Shown piece by piece: positions 9,376-19,925 of a stretch of DNA of 64,000 bases. The translations under genes and the position numbers were made by a program. The stretch lies in the NCBI GenBank assembly GCA_026874595.1, contig CM049306.1, positions 12,671,019 to 12,735,018 of the forward strand, given 5' to 3'. Each line of letters opens with the position of its first letter. Within the stretch, counting starts at the first letter, position 1. This DNA comes from Sipunculus nudus. Lineage: Eukaryota > Annelida > Sipuncula > Golfingiida > Sipunculidae. Under the pieces are notes generated by a model. It was given only the letters and a program-made list of their open reading frames with translations. It was not told the origin of the DNA and did not search any database.

Positions 9376-12300
9376 CTGAAAACACAGAATTGTTTACTTT
9401 GTACATAGTACACAAGAAATTGTGATATTTATTTTTAGTGATATTTTTTTTATTCTAATAGCTATACCATTGACATAAGACCTCTGCTATACTGACATGT
9501 TCGTTTGTTAACAAATGTACTCAGCCTAAACACTTTAGTAACGTATTTTGAAATTGGTGGACAACTCTTTAGGTCTGTCTATGCTCTGGTACATACATCA
9601 CACAGGAATGATTTGATGGATGCTTGTTATTAACAATATTACTGTTGCATGCAAGTTTGTAGGATATCATGTCCCTTTCTGACCTTTCAAGTATTTCAAC
9701 TGTTACAACAGATCCAGGACTTCCATCTTAATGAGCATTTTGTCTAAATTCAAACCATTTTAAATTTGCATCAAGTTTGCAAGAATCAATGTTACCCCAT
9801 GAGCTACAGTTATGTAACAATTCAATTAAGTGTAATGTTCCACAAGCTTCTAAAGATTAACCCAGATGTTTATAAAATATGTACCTTTTAATTTTTAAAC
9901 CTGTTTACACTACTCAACTGGTGCCGTGTCTAGTAATTAGTATTAGTTCAAAAGTAAAATTAATTGCATCTCTATGCTGTATCTAATACAAATGTGTTAT
10001 GTGGTTAGAAAGATACCTGAAGTTTCTGGTGAATGCCCTTGAAGGAGTCCAAACATGTTTCCACAGGCTTTACTGACAGCAGCCATCTTGGCAATGATTG
10101 GCAAGTTATGAATGACAAATCCAACCTCGTTCTTCTGGATCTTGGCCAGGTTTTTAGCGTGGCCGAGAAGACCAAAACCTGTGACATCAGTAGCTCCATG
10201 GGCATTGTACTTGTGCATCAGTCTAGCAGCTGTTAAATAGAAAATAAGATACATAAACACCATGGTCCAATATAATATTATCTTTATGATTTATAAAATA
10301 TATAAGCATATAATGTTTTAAAAATATTTCTTTTAGCCAAAATTATGATGTGGCCAACCAGCTGGCAGTCAGGTAATACATGATGTGAGGAAGAAAGATA
10401 AAGGTACATGTGGGGCTTTATAGTCTGATTTAACCAATGATGTCAGTCTTATCCAAGTTAACACTGTGTCTTCCTGGTCTTTTGGGCAAATTTGATCTTG
10501 TAACTTTTTCCTGGCTCCCTTGCAGCATACAACCCAAATGGCCACAACAGGCCCTAGAAATTTATGTGTTCAACATTTTCCTACTGTCCATGACCAGTAC
10601 CAATTAACTTCTTGGTCAAATGAGTGCACTTGTGGTAAAGACTTTGGCTAGGATTCTTAGCAAAGACAGAAGTCAAAAAAGGATGCAAACCCCTGACCTT
10701 GTGGTCAAAAGTCCAGTGCACTAACCATTATAAATTATTATATTATTATTTTACTATTATGAAAATCATTCTTATACAAACTTGTGTTGTTGAGTCTTGC
10801 CATGCTGAACATGGCTCTCTGGTAAGCCTTCCTCGTATCCTCCTCACTCACTACCAGTTTGATGCGGTTCCAGCGTTCTGACACATCCAGCCATTGATAA
10901 GCACTGACCGCCACTTGAGTCCCTAGTGGCTTTGTTAGGACCAGCACATCACCTACCACAGCATTGTCTGGCCTGGAGCACATGATCAGAATATAAATAA
11001 TGCACAGTTACTGTGTTCATTTCTTATTCAACAGGTTCAAACTAGTGGTGGGAGTCGGTTCCTTTTACATTGTCAATCATCAGTTTGAGCAAACCAATCG
11101 ATGATTGATTATTGATCAGTTCAGACAAATGTGAAGAAATATGCAGTTATCTGTGAAATTACTATCTTAACCTAACCTGCATGGCTTAGAAATGTAAGTT
11201 TTTTGCCTTTTTATATTTTCCTATTATAACTAAGATATGCTATACAAAGTGTCATTTTTATATATTATAATAATCAAGAATTAAACGACAAACCAGGACA
11301 TCTACTTAACTGCTGGCCCTAATACAGGACAAACATAAATTTTGCCTTTTAAATAAAGACATTCTGGAAAAACAATCATGATTATGATGTAATCGATTGT
11401 TGCCTATTGTAATCTAGCGCTTGAAAGTGGCAGCAAAGCGACTGACTTTTGATAAAACTCAATGATCGGCCCACCACTAGTTCAAACTTGATGATTTTTC
11501 CCCAATATTTAGTGGGGGTTTATTTTTAAGGGTTGCTTAAAAAAAACCATACTAAGAGTGAAAGATTACACATAATGTTTTTGTAATTGTAATCTGAAAC
11601 TTGTCTTCATTTAACCAGGAACAGTGATAATGTGAGTCATTTACTAATATATAGATAATAATTAACTCATTTGTTCCTGGTCTGGTCAACATTCTGTGTA
11701 CCTTGTGGATTGCTGCAGAGTTGACAATGTTTTATGAAAAGGCCTCATTTTCATGATTCCAACCTTTTCATGAATATTACAAATATGAACATTTAAAAAA
11801 TATGAAGCCAACAATAGTATATTATTATACAAGACCTTCAATACGTTTAGAACATTTTTCTGAAGGTCTCTACTATTTCCAAGGCACTAGGTACCTTTAA
11901 TACACCCATGCATTTATTTCCTAAATGGAGTGATTATAAAAAAAAGTGTGAGTATAGTCTGAATAATAAAGGAAAATAATGAAAAAAAAACGATAAAAAT
12001 CAAATACTTATACGTGTTCTTCATAACCTCCATAACTGAACTTCATGGGTTTCACAAGTAAATGGAGGTAATTAAAGTTTTTTTCACTTACATGATGAAT
12101 TCATTAGGCTGACACACTGCAGTCGCTACACCTCCAATGGTCATCCAGGGATTCAGCACGGTCTGTCCACCATTTACATTACAACCCCCTTCTTCAGCAC
12201 AGTCCTACAACAGTAGTACACTCAGTAGTACAGTCCTAATAACTGTAAATTTACAACCAATACTGCTTTACAATATAAGCCATCATAAGCAAGTGAAAGA

Positions 12301-15300
12301 CCCAGGCTAAAGCTGCGTGTCCACTTATGTGGTAAGGATACGGATGCAGATGGGGACGCGTTTTAAATCACGCATATGGAATAAAAAAGGAGTGTGTCCA
12401 CTTATGCGGTGCGGAGTGCATAAACGGATACGTTTTTTCAAAACCAGACCATGTGGCCGCGGGTGCGGAAACGCATGCGGAAAGTGCCATTTTGTAGAGG
12501 TGAAAGACCTAAAAACGCACTGAGCAACAATGGACACACATGCACAAAATATCCGCATACATATCCGCACTGCACACACACCGCATCCGTACAAGTGGAC
12601 ACGCGCCTTAACATCTAGAATTACTGAGTGTGGCATCAATCTAATATTAAAGCTATTCTGAGAATGACAAATTTGAGAATTGGTTAAACCTTATTTCTCC
12701 CTCCCAGATCACCTGAGGGCTGAATTGTATTCAAATCCAGAAGGTAACACAAAGCTACTCATGAACACGAGTGAACCACCCAATCCTAAAACTATGCCCC
12801 TCAATTAACAAACAGTATGATGAGGGATGGCAATTACTTATACCTTATAATCACATTACTACCAACAAGTTAGATACTTTTCATCTTCACTTAATTTTAA
12901 TGTACAATACCTTTTTGCTAGCAATGAAACCACCCTAACTAGAAATGTCACCACAAAGTCTGCATAACAAGGGGAGCGCACAGGAGGCTATGGATCTGAG
13001 CAAGGTGGGCTATCAGCAACTGATACAAAGAAATGTACTCACATGGTAATATAACAATGAGACATGACACATGATTTTGTTCTGACCTTGAACCCCCTGA
13101 TCATAAGGGGCACCACGACATCCCTCTCTTTATCCGTCATCTTCTGACTGACCCCTAGCAACATAAGCATGTTGTCACATTCGGCCACGCCCATGGCATA
13201 AAGGTCACTCAGTACATTGGCGCAGGCTATCTTCCCCTGAAACAGTAATAGAACATTGAATACATCTGACAAAAATAAGGCAGTATATATAAATTTTTGT
13301 ATAAATATTTGTATATTAATGACACTGTATTTGCATTTGAAAATTTCCTTTAGAACATAAAATCAATCATACAGAGCCCCTTATGTCTGATAATATTTTT
13401 ATATCATATAAGTACACTTCTGCTAAAATTTACAGGTGGACAGCCTGTCTGAGGAAGAGATGGCAACGTCAATGTTTCTGTAATTAGAGAATTTGAATTT
13501 CTAATTACAGAATCTTAATTTCGCGTGCACATGCCTAAGGATGCCTTGAAACCTCTTAGTGTCCAGAATGGATTTGGAGCATCAGAGATGGTTACCCCCG
13601 CATTCCAAGAAAGTTTGTTGTAACAGATTTATCATTATTAGTGTGGTCAATCATAACTTCCTGTATACTAACCATCATGTATGGGTCATCCACCAAAGGG
13701 TAGAAGAAATCTGTTGTTTGTACCAGAGACAATCCACCATGCCTAAGTGGAGTGACACAGCAGTCCATGCCAATACCTGAACAAGTACATATATAACAAA
13801 ATCTGGTTAATGACATGAGGTAATTATACTTTATTATGACTTTAAAAGTAATGAAAATCAATAATTTACTTACATGTGTGAAGTGTGAAAATCATATGAT
13901 TGAACTGTAATGACTTGTAATCATTTGTTATGAAATGTGTTGTAAATTGCTGTAAATTAGTTTACAACATCCGTTTAAGTATATATCATGCAACAATTTT
14001 TTTTCAAATTGTGTATATTCTTTGGTCGATGGCCTTTCCTGTTGTGTTAATGAGTTTTCCTAAAACAGACATCCTTTGATGCAAACTTAAAATAATATGC
14101 TTCAACATTTAAAATGAAATGACTGGATATTTTTTTGCCTTAAACAAGGGCCTAAGTAGTAGGGCAGAAGTAGTCCCCCTCCATGTGTTTAACTAGGAAA
14201 GTTAGGCACCAGTGCTACCCAATAATCCCCAAACCTTGGTAAGAACCCATTACATGCAAAATATAAATTGGATTTAAAAAAAGAAAATGCTTGATTAGCT
14301 ATTTAGACATCCTGATGACCCTGTTTTAATTATGAACAATGGAGATGTTTATACAATATTACTAAACAGATTTATGCACGAGATACTGAGGGACAGGTTA
14401 TCAAAAATAGATGACTGTCATGGTTGTGGCCAAGAATTATGCCTGCAGCATTTAATGTTAACAGCTGTTGCTGGAATATTTGGTTGTTTTGTATATGAAA
14501 CATTGTATATGAAAAAAACTAAAATTGTGAAATTTTGTGATTGCTAACATTTGGAGCTGCATGAAGAAAGCATTTTGAAAATAAATCTTTCAGGTCACAC
14601 ACTTTTAGTTTCCTTTGGTTGAACATACAGTTGACCACCATGAATCCATGATAGGTGAGCTAAAATTTAAACATTTTCTGAGGAAAAACAGAAAATACCA
14701 TTTTGCCTCACTGAGAGTAAGCTACTAGAGGGAGTGCCATCTGCAGGCAAAAATCACATAGCAGTAAAATAATTAAACATATCCCCCACACATTTGGTAA
14801 TGATTGGACAAGTGGTTCATGAAATAAAAATACAAAGGCATTGCCCAATAAACAAAAACCTGTAAAATCAGAAAATTTCGCGATCAGCAATTCTATAGCC
14901 TGTAGAAACATCAGTCTGAAACTAGAATACGGGTTGTCGACAAGCAACTACATGTATCCACCAAAATAAGAAGTTGTATGGGTGAAGTGAGGCATGGATT
15001 CAGTGGCAAGGGGAAATATAGTGAGATATGTTGCTAAATGTTGGCACAGCAGTTCACATGTGTCCTGAACATAATTCTGAGTTTTGTAGAAATTCCGTCC
15101 AGTGGTTACGGAGGGGTTCTCCGAAAACCTATGCAGCGGCGACAGGCTGAAACCATAGTATCAGCAAAACTCTGTTTTGGTAGATACAATCACTGATTTT
15201 ATGATCTGGTGAAAAGTATTTGTTAAGGTACCTTGAACAATGGATAGACTTCCAATCATGTTTTTTGCCCATTAGTCCTTAGAAATAGACAAAGGTGACC

Positions 15301-18062
15301 TTATTTAAGGTTTCCAAGATTTTATCAGGAACTCCTAATAACGTATGCCCCTCTGTCTTGTAGGGTACTCAAATCATGTTCTTTAAGTTAACAGTGAAAT
15401 AGCTTACAGAATATATGTCACAGTGACCTATTTGGATGTCCAAGGAGACATTATTTATAATGACCTCAGTTAACAACAAGAAAAAAACATTTCTAGATCA
15501 AACAAATAATGTTTCTCCCCCAACTCTCTTGGTGCTCAAAATTAGGTTTTTTGTCTGTAGCCCACAGAATATCGGTCACAGAGACCTAATTTCAGGATTC
15601 AAAGGAGAGTTGCCAAGGACCTCCCTTGATGTCATATTTAAAGGTTTGAGGTTTTTGTGCCCTGCCTGTCTGCTTATAATCATATTTTTGGCCAGTCACT
15701 AGTGGAATATAGGTCACCGTGACCAAGTTTCAGGTTTCCGAGGAGATTTGGCCAGAACTTCCTTGGATGTTGTTTCAGAATATTTTAGGTCTAATGGTCA
15801 CAATTAGTGCCCTGTCTGACTAAATGGGTGCTCATAATCATGTTTTTGGACAGTAGCTTGCATGATTTCAGATTTCCAAGGAGATCTGCCGAAAACCTCT
15901 GTGAATTTACAGTTAGAAGTTTCTAAGTTTAACAGATAGAAGAGAGACCAAGAAGAGTCAGGAGAAAAAAAAAAAGTCTAACAGATACACTTTGTGCCCT
16001 GTCAGCTCAAAATCATGCTTTGAGCCAGTCACTTTCAGAATACAAGTCATCATGACCTAGTTTCAGGTCTCTAAGAAAATTTGCCCAGAACCTCCCAGGA
16101 TGTTGTGTCTGAAGATTCTAGGCTTAACAGGTACAATTTTAACCCATCTGACATCCAGGGTGCTAAAATCATGTTTTTTTTCCAAAGCTCACAAAATATA
16201 GGTCATGAAAATCTTATTTCAAGTTTCAAAAGACATTAACCCAGGACCTCCCCGAATGTCACATGAGAAAATTCTAGGTCAAACAGAAACAATTTGTGGC
16301 CTTCTGACTCTCTGGGTGCTCATAAATCATGTTTCAGCCAGTAGCTTGCAGAATATACACATTTGACTTACAGGGTGCTCAAATCATGTTTTTTCTTCCA
16401 AAGCTTGCAAAATATAGATCTCCCTGAATGTCACATGAGAAAATCCTAGGCCAAATGGATACAATTTGTGGACCTTCTAACCTAGGAGTCTGGACCTCTA
16501 AGGATTTACTAATAGAAGTTTCTAGGTCTGTTACCATTTGTGCCCTATTAACAGCCAAGATGCTTCATTTGAAGGTCTTAAAAAAAAATTTGAAAAAAAA
16601 ATACAGGTGTCACCACCAGTCTTTAGTGGTTGATGAAACACTCCAAGGCAATCAATGCATTAGTTATTCAGATGTACTGGAGATTTTCTATCCAAATCTT
16701 TATTATTCTCGGGGTCACTTACCGTCCCCATAGTTCAAATTTATAGGTCGCATTGACCGGATTTCAGGTTTCCTGATCTCCTGATGATTGTGATGAGTTA
16801 TTTTGGCGGGTAACCCACATGTTATAAACAATTAAAACAGCCTGTGTGCCATGGGATCAGTTTTTTTCTGGCATATTTTCATAAATAATTTAAAGAAGCT
16901 GATTTTAGTCAATATACAACAGCTTTTCAAAGAGGTCCCTTTAATAGTCAATTCACATTAATGATTATGGCTAAGCTTGCCACGCTCACCACATCAGCCT
17001 AGCCAATCAGCTTATGGGGATTACAGTTCTGTGTTGACCACTTTATAACTCAGTCTTTGACAAAGATAAATTAAAAATTGCACTTTTCTTTTCTTTGCAA
17101 ATATTTCTTTTAAAATTTTAAAAATAAAAATGGCAAATTAACATAGTATTTACTGCAGGAAATGTAATTAAAAAAGTTCTGACAAGGCAGTATATATATT
17201 TTTTTTTAAATGATGCAGACTAAAAATGCTTTTGCCACATAAAGACCTGCAACTTTTAAAATATGCATGTACTGGTAGGCCTAGTGAAAACAAAAAAAAA
17301 ATATCTGAAACAATCTTCGCCAAAATTTTATTTTCAAAACAGAAGTATATTGTGTAGGTCATTTATTTGTGGTTAATGTTAAATTATAAAAAAAAATAAA
17401 TATAATCTACATGAACACCTATTTTATTTACACACATTGATATAAGAACGAAGACATCAGAGCTAGAATACCGAGCTTATGCCAGGGGCACTGGCTGGTG
17501 ACACCTGGGGTTTGCGTGAAGAACCAACGCTACCCGAGCAGGTCAGTGCTTAAATTATGAGAAGGCTGCAAGTCTATTGATTTCGCGGGTCCGCCATGTT
17601 GAAAAAAGTGAGGCTCGAATGGAAAACGACGAAATGACACTACAATCCCGCCGCCGTCTCGGCTTTAAAATCAATATCCTTTCCTTGCATGCAACCCTAA
17701 AAACTTAAAATTTCATTTCCAATGCACACTAAGAGGTAAAATTATCAATATCAACCCAAAACCTCAAAATCCCTATGAACCGAATCTTTGTCATGGCGAC
17801 CAACATGTCGACGGGTGCCAATGGTGAATAACTGACCGGCCTTCTCCCACTTACCGATCCTTGGTTGTGCAGCCACATATTGGAACTGTGCCTGCTCCGC
17901 TTCCTGTCCCGCTGTCTCTTGGTTACTAAGTCCCTCAAGAAGTTTTGAGAGTGCTTCTTCAGGAACTTTGCAACCGCTTCCTTTCAAATCTGAAAACTTG
18001 GTGAGACGGAAATTTGCATCCAGTTCATGAGCGACTGGATCAAACGGACGTCTCATGGCCAT
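9191..18062 (-). CDS. SEPHS1: Selenophosphate synthetase SEPHS1-like, Ser at the Sec/Cys position
   Basis: Seven coding exons join into a 387-codon frame with consistent phases; human SEPHS1 has 392 residues. The product belongs to the SelD/PurM-like family, whose catalytic members make selenophosphate from selenide and ATP for Sec-tRNA synthesis. The SEPHS1 branch has lost that catalytic Sec/Cys and is tied to redox homeostasis. Seen here: the N-terminal motif LKGSGCKVP (residues 26-34) with conserved Lys32; GIGMD (70-74); [22 protein letters not shown]-type text, the AIR-synthase N-domain (about 83-104); [12 protein letters not shown] (163-174); and [14 protein letters not shown] (266-279). 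Residue 29 is Ser (codon AGC, 17976-17978), where SEPHS2 has Sec, bacterial SelD often has Cys and human SEPHS1 has Thr. The start was chosen at 18060-18062 because it aligns with the human start; an upstream in-frame ATG at 18096-18098 is possible. Introns carry a SINE and two MITEs. Confidence 0.95.
9376..10016. other. SEPHS1 last intron, nothing recognised
   Basis: AT-rich intron without repeats I can match elsewhere in the window and without additional coding-like text. Confidence 0.5.
10017..10229 (-). CDS. SEPHS1: SEPHS1 exon 6 (residues 256-326)
   Basis: The acceptor is TTAACAG|CT and the donor TCAG|GTATCT (phase 1). It encodes [19 protein letters not shown] and [14 protein letters not shown], the highly conserved C-domain core. 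Confidence 0.94.
10412..10730 (-). mobile_element. tRNA-derived SINE (minus) in SEPHS1 intron 5
   Basis: Its reverse complement matches the 8273-8610 SINE along its length: a tRNA-like head with TGGTTAGTGCACTGGACTTT, a degraded B box (GGGTTTGCATCC), then CTAGCCAAAGTCTT, TTGGTACTGGTCATGG and TTGGGTTGTATGCTGC. The B box is damaged, so it is probably older than the copy at 8273. Confidence 0.8.
10782..10972 (-). CDS. SEPHS1: SEPHS1 exon 5 (residues 192-255)
   Basis: The acceptor is CTCCAG|GCC, giving Met192 then [19 protein letters not shown]. The donor A|GTTTGT is weak but is the only choice that joins exon 6 in frame (NNT then TARLMH). Confidence 0.88.
11043..11479. mobile_element. hAT-type MITE, 437 bp, 8-bp TSD
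   Basis: The left end is TAGTGGTGGGAGTCGG and the right end in reverse complement is TAGTGGTGGGCCGATC. The 8-bp duplication GTTCAAAC lies at 11035-11042 and 11480-11487. Both features fit a non-autonomous hAT element. It lies in SEPHS1 intron 4 and has no open frame. Confidence 0.88.
12092..12204 (-). CDS. SEPHS1: SEPHS1 exon 4 (residues 155-191)
   Basis: The acceptor is TTGTAG|GAC and the donor AT|GTAAGT (phase 2). It encodes [17 protein letters not shown] and [14 protein letters not shown], the glycine-rich link to the second domain. Confidence 0.94.
12311..12608. mobile_element. PIF/Harbinger-type MITE, 298 bp, TAA TSD
   Basis: The terminal inverted repeats are AGCTGCGTGTCCACTTATG (left) and AGGCGCGTGTCCACTTGTA (right, reverse complement), flanked by TAA at 12308-12310 and 12609-12611. 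The text GTGTCCACTTATGCGG recurs inside near 12393-12410, suggesting a nested or duplicated end. It lies in SEPHS1 intron 3. The ~100-codon frame across it is not a gene. Confidence 0.82.
13087..13236 (-). CDS. SEPHS1: SEPHS1 exon 3 (residues 105-154)
   Basis: Exactly 50 codons, phase 0 at both ends. The acceptor is TTTCAG|GGG and the donor AAG|GTCAGA, which departs from consensus. It encodes [17 protein letters not shown] and the following helix. Confidence 0.93.
13476..13512. repeat. 37-bp hairpin
   Basis: A perfect 13-bp stem, TTCTGTAATTAGA / TCTAATTACAGAA, surrounds an 11-base AT-rich loop that can pair further. It sits in SEPHS1 intron 2 with no adjacent coding content. Confidence 0.8.
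13673..13776 (-). CDS. SEPHS1: SEPHS1 exon 2 (residues 70-104)
   Basis: The acceptor is TTGTTCAG|GT and the donor ATG|GTTAGT (phase 0). It encodes [15 protein letters not shown] through VDDPYMM, the first conserved block of the ATP-binding domain. Confidence 0.94.
13777..14974. other. SEPHS1 intron 1, left part: no gene recognised
   Basis: AT-rich. A 71-codon plus-strand frame at 14332-14547 has a Cys/His cluster ([12 protein letters not shown]), but no flanking splice signals or family could be recognised. It is more likely a decayed repeat than an exon. Confidence 0.4.
14975..15235 (+). repeat. Family E repeat, partial copy (plus)
   Basis: It shares GGGTGAAGTGAGG, CAAGGGGA, CAGTTCACATGT, TCCGGTCCAGTGGT-like text and GGAATTCTCCGGAAAC-like text with 19460-19925 and, inverted, with 63310-64000. 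The middle part holding the palindromic core is missing here. Confidence 0.7.
15240..16790 (-). repeat. Family A dispersed repeat (minus), about ten tandem units
   Basis: Repeating text of the form ATATAGGTCACCGTGACC, TTTCAGGTTTCC, CCTCCCTGGATGTC, GAAGATTCTAGG and GTGCTCAAAATCATGTTTTT recurs about every 140-160 bp. It fills much of SEPHS1 intron 1. A near-consensus inverted half-site pair lies at 15711-15725. Confidence 0.8.
16791..17591. other. SEPHS1 intron 1, right part: no gene recognised
   Basis: AT-rich, becoming richer in CpG from about 17580 toward exon 1. No repeat with a partner in the window was found. Confidence 0.45.
17592..17600. promoter_or_regulatory. YY1-like motif near the SEPHS1 first exon
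   Basis: CGCCATGTT matches the YY1 core (CGCCATNTT) and lies in a CpG-richer patch about 255 nt inside intron 1. YY1 sites are common close to metazoan transcription starts. A single 9-mer is weak evidence. Confidence 0.25.
17855..18062 (-). CDS. SEPHS1: SEPHS1 exon 1 (residues 1-69)
   Basis: Starts at ATG 18060-18062, which has a second ATG directly upstream and G at +4. It ends in phase 1 at donor G|GTAAGT. It encodes the flexible N-terminus with K-G-S-G-C-K-V, which holds the active-site position. Confidence 0.93.
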
Positions 18063-19459
18063 CATCTTGTCCAACGAAAAATATGAGCAAAAAAACAAGT
18101 AGCTTCTCTATAATTTTACGCAGTAATTTGTTGCTGCAGGTGATTTGAAAAACTATCAAGACCACCTTATGAAGCGAGCGAAATTAAAATATGGTGGACC
18201 TCCCTACTTTGTCCGCGGACCACGCGGAGTGTGCAAAGTGCCCGTATGTTGCTTTAAAATACCATTAGTTGGCAATGCGCTAACTGGTCTGGACCCGGGA
18301 TAGGGACCATTCAGTGTTAAATATATTTTCCACAACTGTCAAAGATTTTTATATATAGTCCATTATATATTTAAATTTATTTTTAAGAAATGTATAACAT
18401 GACAGATTTTTTTTGTTAGACTAATGTTTGGTGCTCTCTGTTCCCCTGTGATCTGAACTTTCTGTAAGCCAATTAGTATTTTTTACATGCATCACTTTAA
18501 TATAATATTTTAGACCTTTATGTGCAGAGCTCTTACACAGTTTTATTGTGATCGTATGATGTTTTGTATTCTTTATTTTACTTCGCTTGTTAATGTAATT
18601 GAAAATGTAAATATTCGTGAGGTTTATTTTTTAACTAAAATTAAATATGTATGTGTATAGTACGTATTAGAGATCGAGACATTGATATACAATTAAGTGA
18701 TTATTTTATGTTTCGTGCATTCTGAATAAAATGCACATTCACACAAGCAACATTTTTGGTTAAAGAGACGTGTGGATTCCTGAAGGTCGTCTTCCAAGAG
18801 AGCACACTTGAGTTTGCAAATTCGGTACAGGCGTCATCTAGCGGTCGAATCAATAAATATACTACATATGTTTTTTTTTTGTGAACTGGTACGTGACTCA
18901 GAAATATATACTTTTATGTTATGTGCTTTTTGCATGGCATACCTTCAGCTAGTTTTTTTCAATGTGTTAGTAAAATAATATAATAAAATTACTCCTTGAA
19001 ATATACTCGCAACTTTGGGTATTTTTTAGGCGCAAAAAGTAAAATATAGAAAGTAAATATCATACATTGATTAATTAAATTCTTATCAATGAAGTATCAA
19101 CTCCGTTTTAATGCTTTTTATTCTAATTTAACTAGAATTCTAAAGGAACTTTATATATGAAACGCATTTTTAAACTTTTATTCCAAGAACATCGGTATAC
19201 TTCTTAATTTTGTAACAACATAACTTAAATTTTCTGTTGGGTTACTATTTTAAGTTATATTAAAAAATGAAAATTAAAACATTTAAACACATAATAATGT
19301 TGATTTTTGTTTTTGCAATTAGTTCACATCATGTGTCCACACTCATTTAAATAATTTTTTTCTCATCCAAAGACTCAAAACAATATCACAATATAGATCG
19401 ATCGATCGATCGCGGGGGGATTGCATCCCTTCCCAAGTCGATCGATAAATACCATGACA
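18063..19459. other. SEPHS1 upstream region
   Basis: The first ~250 bp (18063-18310) are relatively CpG-rich and include CCGCGGACCACGCGGAG, which is consistent with the SEPHS1 promoter and 5' UTR; no TATA box could be assigned. Beyond that the sequence is AT-rich. A (GATC)n stretch, four and a half units, lies at 19396-19413. No gene was seen. Confidence 0.45.
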
Positions 19460-19925
19460 GTCTGGAGTAGGACGGGTGAAGTGAGGGATAGATTGAGTAG
19501 CAAGGGGATATGAGTGATTTTAACCCAAGGCAGTTGAACAGTGGACACTGCGCAAAAAATGGTTGCAGGTGGCGCCACCAGTAAATTGTATGATATAAAG
19601 CTACCCGAAAATTATACCGGTACAAAATTTCAGCCTGATTGGTCAAACGAGTCCAAAAATATGTGGTTTAATGTGTAAACACAGATGCACAGATTGACAC
19701 ACTGCATAGAGGAAAGGTCAGAGGTCAACGCGAAATGGTTAGGCACCAGTTCACATGTACCTGACAATTGGGTTAAGTTTAGGAAAAATCGGTCCAGTAG
19801 TCTCAGAGGAATTCTCCGGAAACAAATACGACGGCGGCAGCGGCGGAACCCGGTCAAAACATAGAATCTGCAAAATTTTGTTTTTGGCGGATACAGTTAG
19901 TGATTATTTTTCTGCACTTTGCGAG
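19460..19925 (+). repeat. Family E dispersed repeat (plus)
   Basis: The fullest plus-strand copy: GTGGACACTGCGCAAAAAAT, a perfect GGTGGCGCCACC at 19568-19579, TACAAAATTTCAGCC, AAGGTCAGAGGTCAACGCG and TCGGTCCAGTAGTCTCAGAG. It matches the reverse complement of 63310-63610 along most of this length. Noncoding. Confidence 0.8.

Noticed and set aside
12325-12639. 104-codon minus-strand frame rich in Cys and Arg
   Set aside because: It spans a Harbinger-type MITE and its flanks; the frame follows from the GC-rich repeat text.
18060-18098. Upstream in-frame ATG as the SEPHS1 start
   Set aside because: It would add 12 hydrophobic residues not present in the family; the ATG at 18060-18062 aligns exactly with the known start.
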